64,000 bases of DNA from Microbacteriaceae bacterium (lineage in GTDB: Bacteria > Actinomycetota > Actinomycetes > Actinomycetales > Microbacteriaceae): the NCBI GenBank assembly GCA_019639055.1, contig JAHBSP010000002.1, forward strand, positions 62,001-126,000. Direction: 5' to 3'. How positions within the stretch are numbered: position 1 is the first letter of the stretch; every line of letters starts with the position of its first letter. The position numbers were made by a program, and so were the translations under genes. Below, in pieces: positions 9,044 to 18,737 of this stretch. The notes under the pieces were generated by a model. It worked only from the letters and a program-made list of their open reading frames with translations. It ran no database searches and had not been told where the DNA came from.

Positions 9044-11236
9044 ATGTTCTCTGCCTTGGATAAGCCACTCGAACGCCTGATTGGTGATCGAAGTGCCAAG
9101 GCGATGGCGAAAGTTTTTGGCTTCCACACTGCCGGTGATTTACTTGAAAACTTTCCGAGACGCTATGCCAGACACGGTGAACTTACCCCGATAAAAGATT
9201 TGCCAATTGGCGAACATGTAACGCTCCTTGCCAGAGTTGTTTCAGCGACCTCGAGAAGGATGAACAAACGCGCAGGTGAAATTCAAGAAATTACCGTAAC
9301 TGACGGCACACACCAAATTTCGATAACTTTCTTCAAACAGCCTTGGCGTCTAAACCAACTCACTCCCGGAACGCAAGCTCTATTTGCAGGAAAAGTTGGG
9401 TTTTATGGCAGGAAAATGCAGTTGACGCATCCCGAATGCCAATTGCTTGAGGGCGATGATGTAGACGAGGACTTAGCACGCGCCTGGGCTGAGAAGCCTA
9501 TTCCGATATACCCGGCCAGTGCATCCATGCCAAGTTGGAAAATATCTAAAGCAGTGCAAGCAGTTTTGGCATCTATTGATGCTCCTGCCGACCCACTGGC
9601 AGAGAGTTGGGAAGGAGCTTCGGAACTTTCATTTACTGAGGCGCTAAAACAGATTCATGAACCTGCCAATGAGGCAGAATACGAGTTGGCGCGCGGATAT
9701 TTCAGGGCTTTAGAAGCGCTAAGTATTCAAACCATTTCAGCATTGCGTAAGAAAGCGGTTGAAAGCACTGCCGCTAGCGTTTTCCCTCGTGAAGGTGAGC
9801 TTTTGCAAACGTTTCAAAATAGCCTGCCGTTTACTCTTACTGAGGATCAGCAAAAAGTCGCAGACGAGATATCCACAGATTTAGAAAAACCTCACCCTAT
9901 GCAAAGACTTTTGCAGGGTGAAGTGGGTAGTGGTAAGACTGTGATTGCAGTGATGGCGATGCTTCAAGCGGCTCAATCAGGAGCGCAAGCAGCCATGATT
10001 GCCCCAACAGAACTGCTAGCAAATCAGCATTTTCGCACCATTGTGAAACTACTCGGTCCTGATTTAGCGGCAGAAATAAACCCTGTGCTAATAACCGGAA
10101 GCATGGGGCAGGCCGAGCGCAAACGTGCGGCACTGTCTGTGGTGAGCGGCACATCCAGACTGGTCATTGGTACGCACGCACTCTTCAGTGACAAAACCCA
10201 ATTCTTCGATTTAGGGTTGCTAGTTATTGATGAACAGCACCGTTTCGGGGTGGAGCAGCGCGAACGCCTACGCGCCAAGGGTGAAGCTCCGCACTTGCTG
10301 GTGCTTTCTGCTACACCTATTCCTCGGACGGTTGCAATAGCTCTCTTCGGTGACCTAGAGATATCGACCATTCGTACCCTTCCCTCGAACCGTAAAGGGG
10401 TGGAGACTCATGTTGTGCCGCTTTTCGAAAAACCAAATTGGGAATCGCGGATTTGGGCGAGAAGTCGCGAAGAGATAGATAAGGGTCGACAAGTTTTTGT
10501 AGTGTGCCCAGCCATTGACCCGACCGAGGTTATAGCTGAGGAGAAGTCTGCTCAGAGCGGCGACGGTGGCGATTCGAGAAACAAAGCAAACACAGATGAG
10601 ATTGATTTCAACGCAAAGGCTGAAATCCAGAACGTGACAGAAACAGCTGCAATGCTACGGCAAACCAAAGAACTGCAAGATGTGCGTATCGCTGAAATTC
10701 ATGGGCAGATGTCTGGTGAAGAACGCGATGAAATCATGGCTGCATTTACCAGGGGTGAAATCAAGGTGCTGGTTGCAACTACCGTTATTGAGGTTGGGGT
10801 AGACGTTCCTAACGCCAGCACCATGGTCATTCTGGATGCAGACCGATTTGGCATTGCGCAACTTCATCAGCTACGTGGTCGGGTTGGTAGAGGCGAGCAC
10901 CCCGGGCTAGCACTTCTAGTAACCCATGCTGAACCAGGCTCGCTTGCAAGAGAACGCATCGAAGCAGTGGCTTCAAGCAATGACGGATTCGAGCTCGCCC
11001 AGATGGATTTGGAACTGCGTGGTGAAGGAAATATTCTCGGTGCTTCACAATCCGGTGCAGGATCATCCTTAAAACTGCTGAGGATTACTAAAGATACGGA
11101 ACTAATTCAAGAAGCAAGGGACAGAGCGTTTGCTCTAGTCGATGATTCCGCTGATCTCGCGAAATATCCTGCGCTGAAAGAATGGACGGCAAGAGTGCTA
11201 GACGAAGAACAGCGACAGTACCTGCTCTCTTCATAG
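9044..11236 (+). CDS. recG: ATP-dependent DNA helicase RecG
   Basis: A 730-residue superfamily 2 helicase that regresses stalled forks and branch-migrates Holliday junctions. The N-terminal wedge/OB domain covers about residues 1-180. Helicase motifs follow: Walker A GEVGSGKTV, DEQHRFGVEQRERL, the TAT-like LSATPIPRTVAIALFGDLE, and the C-terminal TTVIEVGVDVPNAS and QLRGRVGRG motifs. It is slightly longer than many RecG proteins because of a serine/asparagine-rich insert near residues 500-525 (SAQSGDGGDSRNKANTDE). coaD follows after 54 bases. Confidence 0.97.
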   Translation: MFSALDKPLERLIGDRSAKAMAKVFGFHTAGDLLENFPRRYARHGELTPIKDLPIGEHVTLLARVVSATSRRMNKRAGEIQEITVTDGTHQISITFFKQPWRLNQLTPGTQALFAGKVGFYGRKMQLTHPECQLLEGDDVDEDLARAWAEKPIPIYPASASMPSWKISKAVQAVLASIDAPADPLAESWEGASELSFTEALKQIHEPANEAEYELARGYFRALEALSIQTISALRKKAVESTAASVFPREGELLQTFQNSLPFTLTEDQQKVADEISTDLEKPHPMQRLLQGEVGSGKTVIAVMAMLQAAQSGAQAAMIAPTELLANQHFRTIVKLLGPDLAAEINPVLITGSMGQAERKRAALSVVSGTSRLVIGTHALFSDKTQFFDLGLLVIDEQHRFGVEQRERLRAKGEAPHLLVLSATPIPRTVAIALFGDLEISTIRTLPSNRKGVETHVVPLFEKPNWESRIWARSREEIDKGRQVFVVCPAIDPTEVIAEEKSAQSGDGGDSRNKANTDEIDFNAKAEIQNVTETAAMLRQTKELQDVRIAEIHGQMSGEERDEIMAAFTRGEIKVLVATTVIEVGVDVPNASTMVILDADRFGIAQLHQLRGRVGRGEHPGLALLVTHAEPGSLARERIEAVASSNDGFELAQMDLELRGEGNILGASQSGAGSSLKLLRITKDTELIQEARDRAFALVDDSADLAKYPALKEWTARVLDEEQRQYLLSS

Positions 11237-11290
11237 GCTGATGTTGCGTTGTTAGAACTAAAGCACAGGTTCCTGTAGCAAAATGGAACT

Positions 11291-11788
11291 ATGCAGAGAA
11301 TAGCGGTTATTCCAGGGTCATTTGACCCAGTGACTTTAGGTCACCTTGATGTAATCGGGAGAACCTGCCATCTTTTTGATGAAACTCACGTGTTGGTGGT
11401 CCACAATCCAGCCAAATCGGCGATGTTGCCTTTTGCGGATCGGGTCAGACTGCTCGAAGAATCTATTGAAGAAGCAGGTCTAAACGAAGTAGCGGCCAGT
11501 GGTGGCGGAAAAATAGTGGTTGCTTCCTGGTCAGTTGGGCTTCTGGTTGATTATGTGACAGAGGTTGGTGCGCAGGTGCTGGTAAAGGGCATCCGTTCAA
11601 GTAACGATGTCACCTACGAAACCCCGATGGCGATCGTCAACCGTAATTTAGCCGGTGTTGAAACCATGATGATTGTCACCGATCCAGCACACACTCATGT
11701 CTCAAGCTCACTGGTGCGGCAGGTCGCATCCCTTGCCGGTGATGTTAGTCCTTATGTGCCACCAGCAGTGGCAAGATTTCTGAAGTAG
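11291..11788 (+). CDS. coaD: Phosphopantetheine adenylyltransferase
   Basis: A 165-residue enzyme of coenzyme A synthesis that joins AMP to 4'-phosphopantetheine. The nucleotidyltransferase motif is [16 protein letters not shown], with the TxGH form, and the second signature is [13 protein letters not shown]. Length and motifs are standard. It is usually followed in Actinobacteria by yceD-rpmF; here an F420-linked gene follows after 10 bases, marking the left border of an accessory block. Confidence 0.96.
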   Translation: MQRIAVIPGSFDPVTLGHLDVIGRTCHLFDETHVLVVHNPAKSAMLPFADRVRLLEESIEEAGLNEVAASGGGKIVVASWSVGLLVDYVTEVGAQVLVKGIRSSNDVTYETPMAIVNRNLAGVETMMIVTDPAHTHVSSSLVRQVASLAGDVSPYVPPAVARFLK

Positions 11789-11798
11789 GTGTTTATTG

Positions 11799-12800
11799 AT
11801 GTCTGAATTGACTATCGGCTATGCCGCTATGCTCGAGCAGTTTTCCCCAAAAGATATGGTTGAGCTCTCTGCGCTCGCAGAAACCTACGGTTTTAGCGGA
11901 GTGATGGCTGCTGACCATTTCCAGCCGTGGGTACCACAGCAGGGTGAGAGCGCGTTCGTATGGAATGTGCTCTCCGCTATCGGAGCTCGAACCAGTGGAG
12001 ATTTGGGCCCAGGTGTAACTGCCCCCGGCTATCGAATTCATCCTGCGATTGTTGCGCAGGCGAGTGCAACACTGGCTGCGATGTATCCTGGCAGGCATTG
12101 GCTCGGACTGGGTAGCGGCGAGGCACTCAACGAGCATATTGTTGGCGAGTATTGGCCAGAAGTGCCGGAGCGCATCAACAGGATGTTTGAAAGCATCGAA
12201 ATAATCCAGAAACTTTTCAAATCTGGTCTGGAACAAAAAGATGTGAAGCACAGCGGAAAATACTTCAAGCTGGAATCAACCAGACTGTGGACGTTCCCTG
12301 AGGTGGCTCCAGAAATTTTGGTCGCAACAGCGGGGCCAGTCACTGCAAAGCGCGCCGGACGCACCGTTGACGGGCTAATTACTGTTGGTGCTCCGCTGGA
12401 AAAGATTGAAGGGCTTTTCAAAAAGTTCAATGAGGGCGCTGCTGAAGTGGGCAAGAATGGCGAAGAAATGCCAAAGCTATTGCAACTGCATCTTTCCTGG
12501 GCACCCACATATGAGGAAGCGCTAAAGAACGCGATGGTGGAGTGGCCAAACGGGGGCATGAAATTCCCTAAGGGAGATATTCGCTCGCCGTTGGAGCTTG
12601 AACATATGGCAAAACTGGTTCGTCCGGAAGATTTCGAGGGTCGGATGGTGATTTCGGAAGATCCAGAAGTGCACCTTGCGCACATCCAAAAATTTGTAGA
12701 CCTAGGGTTTGACAGAATTTACCTGCACAATGTCGGACGTAATCAGGCAGAATGGCTTGAAGTATTTGGTAAAGATGTGCTTCCAAAACTGAAGCGCTAA
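11799..12800 (+). CDS. LLM-class F420-dependent oxidoreductase, Fgd (glucose-6-phosphate dehydrogenase) subfamily
   Basis: A 333-residue F420-dependent enzyme closely resembling the Fgd/TIGR03557-like subfamily: LTIGYAAMLEQFSPKDMVEL, ADHFQPWVPQQGESAFVW, GLGSGEALNEHIVG and ATAGPVTAKRAGRTVDG. Mycobacterial Fgd oxidises glucose-6-phosphate and feeds F420H2 to other enzymes; whether this protein uses that sugar is uncertain because the subfamily is broad. The ATG at 11799 is preceded by AGGTG. It sits just before the F420 synthesis gene, suggesting it is the F420 reductant supplier or main user. Confidence 0.88.
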   Translation: MSELTIGYAAMLEQFSPKDMVELSALAETYGFSGVMAADHFQPWVPQQGESAFVWNVLSAIGARTSGDLGPGVTAPGYRIHPAIVAQASATLAAMYPGRHWLGLGSGEALNEHIVGEYWPEVPERINRMFESIEIIQKLFKSGLEQKDVKHSGKYFKLESTRLWTFPEVAPEILVATAGPVTAKRAGRTVDGLITVGAPLEKIEGLFKKFNEGAAEVGKNGEEMPKLLQLHLSWAPTYEEALKNAMVEWPNGGMKFPKGDIRSPLELEHMAKLVRPEDFEGRMVISEDPEVHLAHIQKFVDLGFDRIYLHNVGRNQAEWLEVFGKDVLPKLKR

Positions 12801-12812
12801 TCACAGAAAATT

Positions 12813-14201
12813 TTGAGTCAAAAAATGCATGAGATAAGTGCTTTTGCTCTGCCCGGAATTCCAGAGGTTGAATCTGGGGACAGTATCTCCAAACTGATTC
12901 TGGATGCGCTAAACAGCAATCAAATAGCACTAAGCTCAGGAGACATTCTCGCTGTAACCAGCAAAATCGTTTCCAAAGCTGAAGGAAGATTCTTCCCCGA
13001 ATCTGAATACAACGATCTATTGGAAGCCGAAACTGCAAGGGTAGTCGCAACCAGTGGCACGGGGGAGCGACAAACACGGATTGTTGAGAGTCGTTTGGGA
13101 ATCGTTGCAGCCGCTGCCGGCATTGACAGAAGTAACGCTCCTGAAGGGCAAATTCTGGGTCTACCGCTAGATCCAGATGCTTCCGCTGCAACTATTCGAA
13201 AAGAGCTAGAAAACGCCCTAAAAATCGATTTAGGCGTGATTATTACTGACACTGTCGGCCGCGCTTGGAGAGTCGGGCAGACAGACATTGTTATTGGTGC
13301 ATCCGGTGTGCAGTTGCTTGTCGATATGACCGGCGAGATGGACGCAAACGGTCGTGAACTCGTCGTTACCGCACCTGCTGTGGGCGACGAATTAGCGGCG
13401 ATGGCTGATCTTGTGAAGGCGAAATCTGGCAATACCCCGGTTGCGGTTATTCGCGGAATGGATTTACTGCTTGATTCGGATGCTGAAGGTGCCAAGTCGT
13501 TACTCAGAGAGCGGAAACAGGACATGTTTTCTCACGGAGCGAAGGAGGCATACCAGGCAGGCGTTTTGCAGGAAACGATATATGCGGAACCATTTGACTG
13601 GCAAGTAATTGTGCTCGGTCGAGGTGGCGGAAAGAGTCGCATTAATGTGGATCCAATATTGCAGAACGAACTTGCAGATGCTTTCGCACTAGACACAGTG
13701 ACTGCCTTTTTGCAAGCATCAAGGATTGAGTCCGTTTCACTATTAACCACTAGCGAGGCGCTTGCTGGTCGTGCCAAGGCGCTGGGAGCAGGGGCAGTTA
13801 TTGCCGATGCTGCTTTAGACATGAACGCGCAAATTTTGGAAGCGTTGAAAGAGATCCCTCAAGAAACCCCGGTGATAGTTGTTGTGGGGGATTTGCCACA
13901 GGTGCAGGTAGCGGACATCACAGCGGCACTAGAACTAGCAAGTTTCAATGCTCGCTCCGTTCTCGCAGACAGGGCAGGTACAGGCACCACACTGCTAGCC
14001 GCCAAAATACCTCTGAGCCTAGTTCCGGAATTTGGAACTGGTTCATTCAAAGCGCATCAGGAAAGCGGGTTCGTTCCAATCCAGCTTCCTGAAACTTCAA
14101 GACTTCGCGACGATATAGACACCCTCGATGACCTTAGACGGAATCTAAGGGGTTTGGGTGCTCACTCGATGGCAGTGCTACCCGACGAATTTATCGATTA
14201 G
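12813..14201 (+). CDS. CofE-CofC fusion: F420-0:gamma-glutamyl ligase plus phospholactate/PEP guanylyltransferase
   Basis: A 462-residue two-domain enzyme of F420 synthesis. Residues 1 to about 248 are CofE (GDILAVTSKIVSKAEGR, ITDTVGRAWRVGQTDIVIG, AVIRGMDLLL), which adds glutamates to F420-0. Residues about 262-455 match the CofC/FbiD guanylyltransferase: GRGGGKSRI, VVGDLPQVQVADITAAL, LADRAGTGTTLLAAKI, FGTGSFKAHQESGF and LRDDIDTLDDL. Mycobacterial FbiB fuses CofE to a nitroreductase-like domain instead, so this arrangement differs. The start is TTG at 12813 or ATG at 12825; neither has a strong binding site. The 3' end overlaps cofD on the other strand by 24 bases. Confidence 0.88.
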   Translation: MSQKMHEISAFALPGIPEVESGDSISKLILDALNSNQIALSSGDILAVTSKIVSKAEGRFFPESEYNDLLEAETARVVATSGTGERQTRIVESRLGIVAAAAGIDRSNAPEGQILGLPLDPDASAATIRKELENALKIDLGVIITDTVGRAWRVGQTDIVIGASGVQLLVDMTGEMDANGRELVVTAPAVGDELAAMADLVKAKSGNTPVAVIRGMDLLLDSDAEGAKSLLRERKQDMFSHGAKEAYQAGVLQETIYAEPFDWQVIVLGRGGGKSRINVDPILQNELADAFALDTVTAFLQASRIESVSLLTTSEALAGRAKALGAGAVIADAALDMNAQILEALKEIPQETPVIVVVGDLPQVQVADITAALELASFNARSVLADRAGTGTTLLAAKIPLSLVPEFGTGSFKAHQESGFVPIQLPETSRLRDDIDTLDDLRRNLRGLGAHSMAVLPDEFID

Positions 14202-15146
14202 TCTTACCGCAAGTCTGGAACTGGTAACGGCATCCGGAATCAGAATGTCGGTGATAAAAGCTTCAATTCCCAGCGCCTCAATCGCGGCCGCCTGATCTTG
14301 GTCACTCTCGTGAATCGCAAAGGCGTCTAGGATATCTGCGCCCAGGAAACCGGCAACTCCAACAGCACTTTGTTCACTACCGACAACCTCAAGGCAGGTG
14401 TTTGCCATGCCGCGCAGTGCCCATCCGGAAATTAGCGGGCTAACACCGACAACTTTTGCGCTCGTATCTCTGAGTGCTTCTCTGATTCCGGGGATGCCCA
14501 GAATCGGGTCCAAAGAAACCACCGGATTCGAAGGGGCGAGAACAACTAAATCCGCTTCAGCTATTGCCGCTAAGACACCGGGTGCTGGGGTAGCATCCTG
14601 GATGCCTTCTTGTCTAAAAGCAGTGGTGGCAATATTCGCGCGATACCTTGTCCACCATTCCTGGAAGTGCATATCTCCAAGTTCTGTGGTGACGATTGTG
14701 GGTAGTTCTTGATCGCTGGCAGGTAGGAGTTTTGTGTGCGATTCCAGCCACCTAGCACTTAGCTTCTCCACAACTTCGCTGAGCGAGAGTTCTTCAGATA
14801 ATAGACTGGTGCGGGCAATAGACATTGAAAGATCAAGATCACCCAGTGTGAACCATTCTTTCCCAACGCCAAACTGAGCTAGTTCCTCTCGAATTCGGTA
14901 GGTTTCATCCTTCCGGCCCCAACCCCGTTCAATGTCTGAGACACCAGCTAATCGGTAGAGCACAGAATCAAGATCAGGGCAGATTTTCAAACCCAGATGC
15001 CACCAGTCATCCGAGACATTTACTATCGCAGTATTGGTGATTTTAGTCTCAGTAGCGCCGGTGTTCTCGCGTTCCCTCGCTAAGGCATAAAAGCCTTCGA
15101 CCATCTTTGAGCCGCCGACTCCTCCGGCGAGAATAGTGATTCTCAT
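14178..15146 (-). CDS. cofD: 2-phospho-L-lactate (or PEP) transferase of F420 synthesis
   Basis: A 322-residue CofD/FbiA enzyme that transfers the phospholactyl/enolpyruvyl unit from the GDP-linked donor to the deazaflavin Fo. Family features are clear: ITILAGGVGGSKMVEGF at the start, VNVSDDWWHLGLKICPDLD, RGWGRKDET, HFQEWWTRYRA and VLAPSNPVVSLDPILGIPG. The ATG at 15144-15146 overlaps the thiolase stop by four bases (ATGA), so it is the last cistron of the leftward operon. Its end overlaps the cofE-cofC gene by 24 bases, so both tails share antisense sequence. Confidence 0.94.
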   Translation of the reverse strand: MRITILAGGVGGSKMVEGFYALARERENTGATETKITNTAIVNVSDDWWHLGLKICPDLDSVLYRLAGVSDIERGWGRKDETYRIREELAQFGVGKEWFTLGDLDLSMSIARTSLLSEELSLSEVVEKLSARWLESHTKLLPASDQELPTIVTTELGDMHFQEWWTRYRANIATTAFRQEGIQDATPAPGVLAAIAEADLVVLAPSNPVVSLDPILGIPGIREALRDTSAKVVGVSPLISGWALRGMANTCLEVVGSEQSAVGVAGFLGADILDAFAIHESDQDQAAAIEALGIEAFITDILIPDAVTSSRLAVRLIDKFVG

Positions 15147-16339
15147 ACCCAGAAGAGTAGTGCCTCTCCTTGTCCTCCGCCACCGCACAGAGCGGCAGCG
15201 GCTTTTCCTGAGCCCTTTTTATTTAGTGTGTGGGCTAGGTGCACGGCGAGTCTTGCCCCGGATGCACCGACAGGATGCCCGATAGCGATTCCACCACCGT
15301 GAACATTCACCTTTTCTGGGTCTGCGCCAAGGAGCGCATTGGAGTGGATTCCGACAGATGCAAAGGCCTCGTTGATCTCAATGTAGTCAAGATCATTTAC
15401 GGTCCAGCCCTCAGTTTTGAGTGCTTTCTCGATTGCGTGCGCTGGCTGTGCTGGCAGTGAATTATCGGGGCCGGCAACCTGACCGGGCGCCCCTAGTGTT
15501 GCTAGAACTTTCCAACCCTTTGCTTCTGCATGCGCACGAGAAGTGATTACCGTAGCTGCCGCACCGTCTGAAAGTGGAGAGGCGTTACCAGCGGTAATAG
15601 TGCCTTCCTTTGCAAATGCTGGGCGAAGTTTGCCCAGTGTTTCAGGAGTGGAGTCTCCGCGAATACCCTCGTCGGTGTCTAAGATTTTCTCTTCACCACC
15701 ACGAAGAGTAACTGTGATTGGAACTATCTCATCAACTAGCGAACCGTCAGTGGAGGCTTTGTGTGCACGCTGGTGTGACCTTGCAGAGAAAGCGTCCTGC
15801 GCATCCCTAGCGATGCCGAGCTCATCAGTGTGCTTCTGAGTGAGCGCACCCATGGTGATGTCATCAAATGAGTCGATTAGCCCATCGCGGTTGAGCGAAT
15901 CTACCGCCTCGAATGATCCGTAGGTCCAACCAAAACGAGAACCCATAAGTAGGTGAGGGGCGTTGGTCATTGATTCTTGACCGCCAGCAACCACAACTTT
16001 TGCTTCACCACTGCGGATGATTCTGGCACCGTCAATAATTGCGGTAAGACCTGAGAGACAGACCTTGTTTACAATCTGTGCGGGCACATCCCAGCCGATA
16101 CCTGCCTTTATTGCTGCCTGACGAGCAGGGTTTTGGCCGCTGCCGGCAAGAATAACCTGACCCATAATCACATACTCAACATCTTTAGGGGTTGCGCCAG
16201 CATTCTTCAATGCGCCGGTGATTGCAAAAGCACCAAGATCTGCCGCACTGAAACTAGAGAGCTGTCCCTTGATCTTTCCTTGAGGGGTGCGGGCTGCACC
16301 GACAATTACCACATCTGTTGGTTTTGCTTCATTAGCCAT
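15143..16339 (-). CDS. Acetyl-CoA C-acetyltransferase (thiolase)
   Basis: A 398-residue thiolase II. The nucleophile is Cys94 in NKVCLSGLTA, with His355 in GHPVGASGAR and Cys385 in CGGGGQGEALL, so all three catalytic residues are present. Next to a 3-oxoacid CoA-transferase and 3-hydroxybutyrate dehydrogenase the likely direction is degradative, splitting acetoacetyl-CoA into two acetyl-CoA. The protein ends two residues after LLF, shorter at the tail than some homologues, and overlaps cofD by ATGA. Confidence 0.94.
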   Translation of the reverse strand: MANEAKPTDVVIVGAARTPQGKIKGQLSSFSAADLGAFAITGALKNAGATPKDVEYVIMGQVILAGSGQNPARQAAIKAGIGWDVPAQIVNKVCLSGLTAIIDGARIIRSGEAKVVVAGGQESMTNAPHLLMGSRFGWTYGSFEAVDSLNRDGLIDSFDDITMGALTQKHTDELGIARDAQDAFSARSHQRAHKASTDGSLVDEIVPITVTLRGGEEKILDTDEGIRGDSTPETLGKLRPAFAKEGTITAGNASPLSDGAAATVITSRAHAEAKGWKVLATLGAPGQVAGPDNSLPAQPAHAIEKALKTEGWTVNDLDYIEINEAFASVGIHSNALLGADPEKVNVHGGGIAIGHPVGASGARLAVHLAHTLNKKGSGKAAAALCGGGGQGEALLFWV

Positions 16340-16366
16340 AATCGATAACCTCTTTCGAAATCTCTA

Positions 16367-16996
16367 CTACAACAGTACTTTCGCGCCAGTGGCAGCGACA
16401 ACCCCTTCAGGAGTCACTCCGGGGGCACATTCAATAAGTTTTAGCCCATCTGGAGTAACGTCAAGCACTGCGAGGTCGGTGATTATGCGATGAACCACGC
16501 CACGACCTGTGAGTGGAAGTTCGCACTCCTTTAGAATTTTTGGCGAGCCATCCTTAGCAACGTGCTCCATAAGCACAATTACTTTTTGTGCGCCGTGAAC
16601 TAGGTCCATCGCACCGCCCGGACCCTTAACCATTTTTCCTGGAATCATCCAGTTGGCAAGGTCGCCTTTTTCAGAAACCTGCATGCCTCCAAGAATTGCA
16701 GCGTTGATTTTGCCACCGCGAATCATCCCGAAACTCATTGCTGAATCAAAGAAAGCAGCACCAGGGAGCACGGTAACAGTTTCCTTACCTGCGTTGATCA
16801 GATCAGGATGCTCGTCCCCGGCTTTAGGGTAGGGCCCAACTCCGAGGATTCCGTTTTCCGACTGTAAGACGACGGTAACTCCCTCTGGTAGGTAGTTTGG
16901 CACTAGGGTCGGGATGCCGATTCCTAAGTTCACATAGGAACCATCCTGCAGTTCCTGTGCGGCTCTTTGAGCCATTTCTTCGCGCGTAAGTGCCAT
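16367..16996 (-). CDS. scoB: 3-oxoacid CoA-transferase subunit B
   Basis: A 209-residue beta subunit with the catalytic glutamate Glu47 in the SENG motif ([11 protein letters not shown]), after the family's [13 protein letters not shown]. With subunit A it moves CoA from succinyl-CoA to acetoacetate. Its ATG overlaps the subunit A stop by one base (TAATG), as expected for a 1:1 complex. Acetate or another 3-oxo acid cannot be excluded as substrate from sequence. Confidence 0.93.
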   Translation of the reverse strand: MALTREEMAQRAAQELQDGSYVNLGIGIPTLVPNYLPEGVTVVLQSENGILGVGPYPKAGDEHPDLINAGKETVTVLPGAAFFDSAMSFGMIRGGKINAAILGGMQVSEKGDLANWMIPGKMVKGPGGAMDLVHGAQKVIVLMEHVAKDGSPKILKECELPLTGRGVVHRIITDLAVLDVTPDGLKLIECAPGVTPEGVVAATGAKVLL

Positions 16997-17766
16997 TATG
17001 CTTCCCTCACAGTTCTGCGTTCAATTCTCTTCTCGATGTCTTTACCGACTTCCACAATGCGGTGCACAAAAATCCCCGGTAGGTGGATTGAGTCAGGGTC
17101 CAGTTCGCCTGCCGGCACTAGCTCTTCAACCTGGGCGATAGTTACTCGACCGGCCATCGCTGCAAGCGGGGAGAAGTTACGCGCTGATTTGTGGAAAATA
17201 AGGTTTCCATGAGTGTCGCCCTTTAGCGCGTGGAGCAGCGCGAAATCGGTGGTGATTGCCTCTTCAAGCACAAACTCTTTCTTTTCACCGTGGAAGTCGA
17301 AAAATTCGGTGTGCTTTTTTGGGCTTGCGACTTTCACTGTGCCATCAGCGTTATAAATCCGGGGGAGACCGCCTTCAGCTACCTGCGTGCCGACACCAGT
17401 CTGAGTATAGAAGGCGGCTATTCCACTTCCACCGGCACGAAGCTTATCGGCGAGTGTTCCCTGAGGGGTGAGTTCTAGCTCGAGTTCCCCTCCGAGAAAC
17501 TGCCTCTCAAATTCTTTGTTTTCTCCCACATAGGAGGATGTCATTTTGCGAATGCGCTTAGCAGCAAGCAGGATTCCTAAACCGAAATCATCGACTCCGC
17601 AGTTGTTACTGACAACACTGAGGTTATCGCTTCCTTTTTCCAGAAGTGCTTCAATCAATAGCTGCGGGATACCGCTGATGCCGAAACCACCAACCGCGAT
17701 ACTTGAACCGCTAGCAATGTCTGCTACCGCTTCTGCGGGAGTTGCAACTCTCTTATCGATTGTCAC
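16996..17766 (-). CDS. scoA: 3-oxoacid CoA-transferase subunit A
   Basis: A 256-residue alpha subunit of a SCOT-type CoA-transferase. The N-terminal glycine-rich CoA-binding region is [20 protein letters not shown], followed by [17 protein letters not shown] and [15 protein letters not shown]. Length matches the family. It lies between the hydrolase and scoB in the leftward operon; a 33-base gap upstream carries AAAGGATTGGGA as ribosome binding region. Confidence 0.93.
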   Translation of the reverse strand: MTIDKRVATPAEAVADIASGSSIAVGGFGISGIPQLLIEALLEKGSDNLSVVSNNCGVDDFGLGILLAAKRIRKMTSSYVGENKEFERQFLGGELELELTPQGTLADKLRAGGSGIAAFYTQTGVGTQVAEGGLPRIYNADGTVKVASPKKHTEFFDFHGEKKEFVLEEAITTDFALLHALKGDTHGNLIFHKSARNFSPLAAMAGRVTIAQVEELVPAGELDPDSIHLPGIFVHRIVEVGKDIEKRIERRTVREA

Positions 17767-17799
17767 TTTTATCCCAATCCTTTCTTTGTTTAGCGTTCG

Positions 17800-18690
17800 C
17801 TACTTTGCTAACGTTTTCTTGATGTAGTCGGCGATTACGCTGGCTCCTTCATCGGCCATGATGATTGTGTAGTGGTTTACTCCGGGCATATTTACATACT
17901 CGATTGAGGGGACCAGTTTCAGCTGTTCGAGAGCGTAATCTTCTTCGTAGAGAGGCGGGTTGCTACCCAGCAGGCCGAATTCTGCCCGGAAGAAGTATCC
18001 TGATTGTTTTATCTCTGAAAGAGCGGAAATCGCCAATTTACTAGCGTTTAGGTCGATAGAGTCTGCAAGCACTGATTCGTAGGTTGTGCAGGCGCGGTAT
18101 TTGCCGTTCGGCAGTAGGTCTAAATCATATTTGATATAGCCGGTTACGGTATCGTTCCAATCGCCTTGGAATGCTGGGTGTAGCTTCCAGAAGTCAACAT
18201 ACTGATCGACAGAATCAAACTCCATAGCAAGGCGTTCCATCGCAGGACCGATCACTGCGGTTATCAACTCCTCACCCTCGAGGTTCCCGGGTACGTAAAT
18301 TGGGATTCCGCCGTCAATTAGAATTAGCGACTTCACAATCTCAGGGAATTGATATGCGGTGAACATGCTCACAAAAGCGCCCATGGAGTGACCAACGAAA
18401 GTCACGCTACCCAAATCAAAGTAATCCACGATGGCTTTCATATCCACGGTGTGCTGGATCATTCCCAGTGGCTCCGAGAGTTTATTGCTGCGACCACGAC
18501 CACGAAGGTCTGGTGCAATTACGCGCACTCCGCTCAAGTGCTGAGCAACAAGTGGCCAGGCCATATGACTGGAAGTTACCCCGTGGATAGCAATAACGGT
18601 GTCGGTGTATCCGTTTTCAGGCTCCCAAACACCAACGTGGAGGTCACCACCGGTAACTGGGATATCAACTTCACTGTACTTATTCGTCAT
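17800..18690 (-). CDS. Alpha/beta-hydrolase, probable esterase or thioesterase
   Basis: A 296-residue alpha/beta hydrolase with oxyanion motif IAIHGVTSSHMAWP, nucleophile elbow FVGHSMGAF and a C-terminal catalytic His in PGVNHYTIIM. No signal peptide is seen, so it is cytoplasmic. The ATG at 18690 has AAGGAAATTAAGG upstream; a longer reading from 18753 has no support. Placed between bdhA and scoA, it could hydrolyse 3-hydroxybutyrate oligomers or esters after import. That role is inference from position; the fold alone does not give the substrate. Confidence 0.82.
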   Translation of the reverse strand: MTNKYSEVDIPVTGGDLHVGVWEPENGYTDTVIAIHGVTSSHMAWPLVAQHLSGVRVIAPDLRGRGRSNKLSEPLGMIQHTVDMKAIVDYFDLGSVTFVGHSMGAFVSMFTAYQFPEIVKSLILIDGGIPIYVPGNLEGEELITAVIGPAMERLAMEFDSVDQYVDFWKLHPAFQGDWNDTVTGYIKYDLDLLPNGKYRACTTYESVLADSIDLNASKLAISALSEIKQSGYFFRAEFGLLGSNPPLYEEDYALEQLKLVPSIEYVNMPGVNHYTIIMADEGASVIADYIKKTLAK

Positions 18691-18737
18691 CCTTAATTTC
18701 CTTATGCAAAATTTTCTTGAATTGTTGGGCGTATTTT

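Noticed and set aside
12038..13525. Long antisense frames (up to 215 codons) opposite the Fgd-like and CofE-CofC genes
   Set aside because: Low-complexity Ser-rich translations that mirror well-supported genes.
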